A model generated the notes under the pieces. That model was given only the letters and a program-made list of their open reading frames with translations, made no database searches and was not told the origin of the DNA. From positions 6,380 to 15,586 of the forward strand of contig JALUAR010000123.1 of NCBI GenBank assembly GCA_027050975.1: a stretch of DNA of 9,207 bases, in the 5' to 3' direction. Of the stretch, positions 5,112 through 9,207 are shown piece by piece. Origin of the DNA: Thermodesulfovibrio sp. Lineage in GTDB: Bacteria > Nitrospirota > Thermodesulfovibrionia > Thermodesulfovibrionales > JdFR-85. Each line of letters opens with the position of its first letter. Position 1 is the first letter of the stretch. The position numbers were made by a program, and so were the translations under genes.

Positions 5112-5606
5112 ATGTCAAAAGTGGAAAAGGATCTTCAGGAGGCTTTTGCCGGCGAATCTCAGGCAAACAGGAAGTATCTTGCCTTTGCAAAAAAGGCAGA
5201 GGAGGAGGGCTACAAGCAGGTAGCCAAACTCTTCCGTGCTGCTGCAGAGGCTGAAACTATTCATGCTCACAATCATCTCAGGGAACTTGGTGGAATCAGA
5301 AGCACGAAGGAGAACCTCAAAGAGGCAATAAACGGAGAATCTTACGAGTTTCAGAACATGTATCCTCAGATGATTGCCAACGCAAAGGAGGAAGGCAATG
5401 ACGGTGCTCTAAGAAGTTTCAACTTCGCCAATGAGGTGGAGAAGATACATGCTGAACTCTACAAGAAGGCCCTGGAGAACCTTGGAAAGAACGAGGATGT
5501 TGATTACTACGTCTGCCAGGTCTGTGGTAACACCGTCGAGGGTTCTGCTCCTGATACCTGTCCAATCTGTGGTGCCAAAAAGGAGATGTTTAAAAAGATC
5601 GATTAA
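5112..5606 (+). CDS. rbr: Rubrerythrin (diiron peroxidase with C-terminal rubredoxin domain)
   Basis: This 164-residue protein has a four-helix diiron domain (1-128) and a rubredoxin-like tail (131-164). Diiron ligands are Glu15, Glu48 with His51 (AETIH), Glu76/Glu79 (NGESYEF) and Glu110 with His113 (VEKIH). The Fe(Cys)4 site is Cys135/Cys138 (YVCQVC) and Cys150/Cys153 (TCPICG), with the short gap normal for rubrerythrin. It reduces H2O2 to water in the cytoplasm of anaerobes, taking electrons through its own rubredoxin site from rubredoxin or a flavin reductase. Length is somewhat shorter than the 191-residue Desulfovibrio vulgaris protein but usual for the compact form. GGAGG at 5098-5102 sits 9 bases before the ATG. 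It is followed after 58 bases by a flavoprotein that could act in the same electron chain. Confidence 0.95.
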   Translation: MSKVEKDLQEAFAGESQANRKYLAFAKKAEEEGYKQVAKLFRAAAEAETIHAHNHLRELGGIRSTKENLKEAINGESYEFQNMYPQMIANAKEEGNDGALRSFNFANEVEKIHAELYKKALENLGKNEDVDYYVCQVCGNTVEGSAPDTCPICGAKKEMFKKID

Positions 5607-5664
5607 AAAGGCTGAAGCTGATAGGCAATAGGTCGAAGGATATTGATATTAAAAAGGAGCTGAA

Positions 5665-6237
5665 ATGAAAGTTGTTGCCTTTCTTGGAAGCCCAAGAGTA
5701 GAAGGAAATACAGAACTGTTACTTAAGGAGGCTATCCGTGCAGTGGAGGAAGAGGGTTATTCGATTACCCTCTTCCGTCCATCCCAGATGAACCTTTCTC
5801 CATGTACTAACTGTGGTGGTTGTGATGATACCGGAAAATGTGTAATAGAGGATGATATGACAGAGGTGTACAATGCGATTCGTGAGGCTGATCGCTTTAT
5901 CCTGGCATCACCAATATTTTTCTTTGGTCTTTCAGCGCAGATAAAGACGCTTATTGATCGCTGTCAGGCATTCTGGTGCGAAAAGTATCTTCTCAAAAGA
6001 CCTATTCCGGAAGGACAATACGGAAGAAAAGGCTTATTGCTAATGGTGGGAGGTATGAAAAAAGAGGTCGGCTTCAGGTGCGGTGATGCAACGGCAACCG
6101 CCTTTTTCAGAACCATAAATGTGCCCGAACATGAGACCCTTTACTATAAAGCGGTTGATGCAAAAGGTGCAATAAAAGAGCATCCCGCAGCCCTGACAGA
6201 AGTATATGAGGCTGCTAAAAGACTGGTGAAACAATAG
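5665..6237 (+). CDS. Iron-sulfur flavoprotein (NADPH-dependent FMN reductase-like/flavodoxin fold)
   Basis: This 190-residue protein begins with the FMN-phosphate loop GSPRVEGNT (8-16) of the flavodoxin-like NADPH-dependent FMN reductase family. It then has a compact cysteine cluster at Cys47, Cys50, Cys53 and Cys59 (CX2CX2CX5C), the [4Fe-4S] motif of archaeal and bacterial Isf proteins. The SPIFFFGLSAQIKTLIDR segment (about 82-99) is typical of the flavin-binding strand and helix. The Methanosarcina Isf, of nearly the same length and motif, reduces O2 and H2O2 to water with electrons from ferredoxin, which fits this island. AAGGAG (5655-5660) precedes the ATG. It comes 58 bases after rubrerythrin in the same orientation and converges with the nitroreductase gene, with only 9 bases between the two stops. 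The natural electron donor is not evident here. Confidence 0.88.
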   Translation: MKVVAFLGSPRVEGNTELLLKEAIRAVEEEGYSITLFRPSQMNLSPCTNCGGCDDTGKCVIEDDMTEVYNAIREADRFILASPIFFFGLSAQIKTLIDRCQAFWCEKYLLKRPIPEGQYGRKGLLLMVGGMKKEVGFRCGDATATAFFRTINVPEHETLYYKAVDAKGAIKEHPAALTEVYEAAKRLVKQ

Positions 6238-6246
6238 ACTGAAGCC

Positions 6247-6759
6247 CTATACCCAGATGACAGCCTCGTCAGCAGCGAGCCTTGGAGGAGCAGAGGGAAT
6301 CTTTTCCGGCCATCCTACAGGAACAATAGCTACTGGCCTTAAATGATCAGGAATATCCAGTATTTTCGCAACCCTGTCCTCGTAAAAAGCACCTACCCAT
6401 ACAGTTCCCAAACCCAGTTCATGTGCAACTAACATCATGCACATAATGCTACAGGAGACATCCTGAATACAGTAAAGTTCTATCCCTCTCTGTCCGTAAT
6501 GGTAGTCAATTCTATGGTCAGTGCAACCTACGATAACAATCGGGGCCTTTTTGATGAATGTCTGATTCAAGGCAGCCTGAGAGAGAGCATCCTTAATCCT
6601 CTGATCTCTAACAAAATAGAATCTACGCGATTGAAGATTGCCTGCACTCGGTGCCCATATCAGAGCTTCAATCAGTTGCTGGAGCATTGCCTCAGGAATG
6701 TCCTTTTGAAGAAATCTCCTGATACTTCTTCTTTTCTTTACAGCCTCCAAAACCTTCAT
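6247..6759 (-). CDS. Nitroreductase-family FMN oxidoreductase
   Basis: This 170-residue protein on the - strand has the nitroreductase signature. The N-terminal RRSIRRF motif (10-16) binds the FMN phosphate, APSAGNLQ (36-43) lines the flavin site, GLGTVWVGAF (116-125) is the glycine-rich C-terminal segment, and VPVGWPEKIP lies near the end. Members are cytoplasmic FMN homodimers using NAD(P)H to reduce nitro compounds, quinones or flavins, and the physiological substrate cannot be told from sequence. It is the only gene here on the - strand. It ends 9 bases from the iron-sulfur flavoprotein, with no room for a terminator between them, and diverges from the sensor kinase. A GGGAGGT-type ribosome binding site lies just upstream of the ATG on the - strand (+ strand 6764-6771). 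Confidence 0.92.
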   Translation of the reverse strand: MKVLEAVKKRRSIRRFLQKDIPEAMLQQLIEALIWAPSAGNLQSRRFYFVRDQRIKDALSQAALNQTFIKKAPIVIVGCTDHRIDYHYGQRGIELYCIQDVSCSIMCMMLVAHELGLGTVWVGAFYEDRVAKILDIPDHLRPVAIVPVGWPEKIPSAPPRLAADEAVIWV

Positions 6760-6777
6760 GGAATACCTCCCTTTCGT

Positions 6778-6792
6778 TTATAATTATAATAT
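6778..6792. promoter_or_regulatory. AT-rich divergent promoter region between nitroreductase and kinase
   Basis: The stretch contains TATAATTATA (6779-6788), a perfect palindrome giving a -10-like TATAAT on both strands. It is followed by another TATAAT on + at 6785-6790. The first + copy is 6 bases before ATG 6791, so kinase transcripts could be leaderless. The sequence also resembles a 7-1-7 PerR/Fur-type box (TTATAAT, T, ATAATAT) with two mismatches in the second half. No convincing -35 is seen on either strand. Confidence 0.4.
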
Positions 6793-8464
6793 GAACTGTT
6801 TTAAAAGGTTTAGGTCAAGTCTGAATCTTAAAGTTGTGAGCATATGTGCTGTTATCTTAGTCTGTACTGTCAGTATAACCTTTTGTATGGTTGAGAGGCA
6901 TCAGGAAAGGTTGATATTCAAACAGGTCGAATCTCAGGCACGTATACTCTTTAAGCAGATTGTCCTGACAAGGAGATGGATTGCAGACCATGGTGGAATA
7001 TTTGTGGAGAAGCTGCCCTGGGTTGAGAAGAATCCATATCTCAAAAAGTCAGAGATTATTGATATTACGGGAAAGAGATACATAAAGGAAAACCCCGCTT
7101 TTGTAACGAGAGAGTTATCGGAGTATTCAAAAAAGGAAGGTTTGTACTGGTTTCACATTACAAGTCTGAAACTTGTCAATCCTGCAAATGCTCCGGATGA
7201 GTTTGAGACAATTGCTTTGAAGAGATTTGAAACAGAGGATATTCAGGAATTAACCACCATCCAGAATGTTGAAGGATCAAAACTCTTCAGATTTATTGCA
7301 CCTCTGTATGTTGAACCACCCTGTCTGAGTTGTCATCCGGGTTATCGCCTTGGCGATGTGAGAGGAGCCATTAGCGTTACGATTCCGATTAATCATGTTT
7401 ACACATCCATAAGACATAACAGGATTATTATGGCTGTAGGGACTCTTTTTATCTCTTTTATATTACTTTCGGTTCTTTATCTATCGTTAAGAAAGTTGGT
7501 GATCAAGCCGATAACAGGACTGAAGGAGGCTCTGGAGAATTACCACGGAGGCAATTATATTAATATCAAAGCAAGATCAGAGGATGAGATAGGAGTTCTC
7601 TACAAATCCTTCTCGGAAATGATGAAAACTGTGATGAGTTATCAGAATTCATTGAAAGAGAAGGTTCAGGATGCTACAAAGGAGTTAATGCTTGCAAACG
7701 AGAAGCTCCTGGAAACAAACAAATTGTACAGGGAGTTAAGCGAAAGGAAGTCTGATTTTATTTCCCGTATCTCGCATGAACTTCGTACGCCTTTAACTTC
7801 TATTAAAGGTGCAGTTGACTACATTAACAAGAAGCTTACTTCTCATAAGCTGGACTGTGAGAATCTGTCAGAACTTGAGGAGTTGCTGACCTTTACGGAG
7901 ATTATCTCCTCCAATACAGAGAGGCTTACTCGTATGGTAAATGAGACCCTGGATCTTGAAAAGATCGAGACTGGAAGAATGGAATTACATTTTAATGATT
8001 TAGAATTGAGCCATATAATAAAGGGGGTGCTGATTGACATAATGCCCATTTTGGATAAAAAGAGAATTTCCCTTAAGACAGAACTTGAAAGCGAACTGTT
8101 TGTCTGTGCTGACGAGGACAGAATCAAGCAGGTTCTGGTAAACTTACTTAATAACGCTGTGCAACACTCACCCGAAGGTGACGAGATAACAATTGAGGCT
8201 TATAAGACAGGTGAGTGGGTTGCCGTAAGGGTGGCTGATAATGGCCCGGGCATCCCTCCGGAAAAACACAAAAAGGTTTTTCAGATGTTCTATAAGGAAA
8301 GACAGGGTGGTACCGGTCTCGGACTTGCTATCTCCAAGAGTATTATCGAGACTCACGGAGGAGAGATCGGAGTTATTAGTGACGGTATCAAAGGATCTGT
8401 TTTTTACTTTAAACTTCCCTTTGTGAAAGGAAAAAATGGAACCGTTAATTCTGGTTGTAGATGA
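6791..8464 (+). CDS. Membrane sensor histidine kinase with periplasmic c-type heme domain
   Basis: From ATG 6791 the protein has 557 residues. TM1 is at about 15-34. A periplasmic domain (about 36-210) holds a CLSCH heme-c attachment motif (Cys178, Cys181, His182) followed by PGYRLGDVRGAISVTIPI, which matches the DUF3365/Tll0287-like sensor domain. TM2 spans about 212-234. HAMP (about 235-290) and a coiled coil follow. HisKA has the phosphoacceptor His329 in SHELRTP. The ATPase domain has an N box (NLLNNAVQH), G1 (DNGPGIP) and G2 (GGTGLGLAIS). Heme should let it sense redox state or a gas such as O2, NO or CO outside the membrane. Its 3' end overlaps the regulator gene by 29 bases. The start is uncertain: ATG 6758 is in frame 11 codons upstream but overlaps the nitroreductase start, and neither start has a clear Shine-Dalgarno. 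ATG 6791 leaves a normal N-terminus before TM1. Confidence 0.88.
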   Translation: MNCFKRFRSSLNLKVVSICAVILVCTVSITFCMVERHQERLIFKQVESQARILFKQIVLTRRWIADHGGIFVEKLPWVEKNPYLKKSEIIDITGKRYIKENPAFVTRELSEYSKKEGLYWFHITSLKLVNPANAPDEFETIALKRFETEDIQELTTIQNVEGSKLFRFIAPLYVEPPCLSCHPGYRLGDVRGAISVTIPINHVYTSIRHNRIIMAVGTLFISFILLSVLYLSLRKLVIKPITGLKEALENYHGGNYINIKARSEDEIGVLYKSFSEMMKTVMSYQNSLKEKVQDATKELMLANEKLLETNKLYRELSERKSDFISRISHELRTPLTSIKGAVDYINKKLTSHKLDCENLSELEELLTFTEIISSNTERLTRMVNETLDLEKIETGRMELHFNDLELSHIIKGVLIDIMPILDKKRISLKTELESELFVCADEDRIKQVLVNLLNNAVQHSPEGDEITIEAYKTGEWVAVRVADNGPGIPPEKHKKVFQMFYKERQGGTGLGLAISKSIIETHGGEIGVISDGIKGSVFYFKLPFVKGKNGTVNSGCR

Positions 8465-9137
8465 TGATCCCGACATATTAAAGGTCCTTAAGGCCAACCT
8501 TGAGGTTTCCGACTTTAAGGTGATAACAGCCGGCAACTGTGAGGAGGCAAGAAAGGTGCTTGCCGAACAGGTACCTGACCTTATAGTACTTGACCTTATG
8601 CTGCCTGATTGTGACGGTGTTGAGTTCTGTCGTGAAATCAGGAGTCAACACTTTAATCTGCCTGTGGTAATGCTTACAGCAAGAGACAGTGTGTCTGACA
8701 GGGTGCTGGGTCTGGAAAGCGGAGCCGACGATTATGTGGTGAAACCCTTTGAGACGATAGAATTAATAGCGCGTATAAAGGCCTGTTTAAGAAGATACTC
8801 TGTAGAAGATCAGAACTGTGTTAATGTGGGTGATATCGAGATTGACTATCCAAGAAGAGAGGTTAAGGTCAGGGGTAAGGCCGTAGAGTTGACACCAAAG
8901 GAGTTTGATCTGCTATGTTTTCTCATTAAAAACAGAGAGAAGGTATTGAGTCGTGATTTTATAAGAAAATCCCTCTGGAAGGACTCCAAAAGGCTTTATT
9001 CCTGGTCAAGGGTAATTGATGTACATATCCAGCATCTCAGGACGAAGATTGAAAAGGACCCTTCTTCACCAGAATATATCCTGACAGTGCCCGGAGTGGG
9101 ATATAAATTTGTGCCTAAAAGCTCCTCTCAAAAGTAA
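8436..9137 (+). CDS. OmpR/PhoB-family response regulator
   Basis: This 233-residue protein has an N-terminal receiver domain (1-120) with the acidic triad Asp9/Asp10/Asp11, phosphoacceptor Asp53 (VLDLMLPD), Thr81 (LTARD) and Lys103 (VVKPF). A C-terminal winged-helix DNA-binding domain (about 128-230) includes ELTPKEFDLL and ends with VPGVGYKF. It is the partner of the kinase: its ATG lies inside the kinase gene (29-base overlap), with GAAAGGA just upstream as ribosome binding site. The overlap implies translational coupling and a fixed kinase-regulator ratio. It is most like the PhoB/PhoP/ResD group in length and motifs. The tandem 11-bp-spaced repeats just downstream are the kind of site this class binds, suggesting that it controls the next gene beyond the window. 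Confidence 0.95.
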   Translation: MEPLILVVDDDPDILKVLKANLEVSDFKVITAGNCEEARKVLAEQVPDLIVLDLMLPDCDGVEFCREIRSQHFNLPVVMLTARDSVSDRVLGLESGADDYVVKPFETIELIARIKACLRRYSVEDQNCVNVGDIEIDYPRREVKVRGKAVELTPKEFDLLCFLIKNREKVLSRDFIRKSLWKDSKRLYSWSRVIDVHIQHLRTKIEKDPSSPEYILTVPGVGYKFVPKSSSQK

Positions 9138-9163
9138 TAACCCTCTCAAACCAAACCAACAAA

Positions 9164-9201
9164 TTAACAAAAAATTAACAACAATTCACATACCCTTTAC
9201 A
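9164..9201 (+). promoter_or_regulatory. Four TTNACA direct repeats, Pho-box-like operator
   Basis: TTAACA (9164-9169), TTAACA (9175-9180), TTCACA (9185-9190) and TTTACA (9196-9201) recur at 11, 10 and 11 bases, one helical turn apart. This matches the TT(A/C/T)ACA direct repeats with 4-5 base spacers known for PhoP of Bacillus, and in general the head-to-tail sites of OmpR/PhoB-class regulators. It lies 26 bases after the response regulator stop and probably belongs to the promoter of a gene beyond the window. The last repeat could double as a -35 element. Confidence 0.6.
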
Positions 9202-9207
9202 TTTTAT

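Noticed and set aside
1..9207. CRISPR arrays, tRNA or rRNA genes, insertion sequences
   Set aside because: No regularly spaced long repeats, cloverleaf or rRNA-like segments, transposase genes or terminal inverted repeats were seen.

Overview
The window is an oxidative-stress defence and redox island from an anaerobic or microaerophilic bacterium. It probably comes from a Gram-negative lineage of the Desulfobacterota, Geobacter or Nitrospirota kind. That placement rests on gene content (rubrerythrins, flavo-diiron protein, superoxide reductase, desulforedoxin, an iron-sulfur flavoprotein, a c-type-heme sensor kinase and UGA-encoded selenocysteine), on moderate AT-richness and on strong AGGAGG ribosome binding sites. 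It is not a species identification.

Layout. Positions 2-97 hold the tail of a zinc-ribbon or rubredoxin-like protein. A + strand run follows: bacterioferritin-like ferritin (107-520), rubrerythrin-family diiron protein without a rubredoxin domain (597-1091), flavo-diiron protein FprA (1197-2414), a 43-residue short-loop rubredoxin (2430-2561), an unrecognised Cys-rich domain fused to a second short-loop rubredoxin (2679-3158), class II superoxide reductase (3245-3619), a peroxiredoxin whose peroxidatic residue is encoded by in-frame TGA (3683-4300), a terminator (4326-4361), a Tat-leader/superoxide-reductase remnant (4380-4571), a free-standing 43-residue desulforedoxin (4795-4926), full rubrerythrin (5112-5606) and an iron-sulfur flavoprotein (5665-6237). 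A nitroreductase lies on the - strand (6247-6759). Diverging from it is a two-component pair, a c-heme sensor histidine kinase (about 6791-8464) and an overlapping OmpR/PhoB-type regulator (8436-9137). The last 45 bases carry four TTNACA direct repeats at 10-11 bp spacing, resembling a Pho box.

How the parts fit. The flavo-diiron protein would reduce O2 (or NO), superoxide reductase would turn superoxide into H2O2, and rubrerythrins and the seleno-peroxiredoxin would remove H2O2 and organic peroxides. The ferritin-like protein would store iron away from Fenton chemistry. Rubredoxins and desulforedoxin are the expected electron donors, and the iron-sulfur flavoprotein and nitroreductase add flavin redox capacity. 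The two-component system may sense redox state or diatomic gas through its heme, but nothing in the sequence proves that it controls the island.

The most important reading is the peroxiredoxin. Conventional gene calling would give only a truncated 130-residue protein from 3908. The in-frame TGA at 3857-3859 falls exactly at the peroxidatic Cys position and is followed at SECIS distance by a perfect hairpin, so the gene is best read as a 205-residue selenoprotein. Other points of note are the novel N-terminal domain fused to rubredoxin, the remnant superoxide reductase, the heme kinase and the terminal direct-repeat array. No stretch longer than 300 bases lacks a gene.
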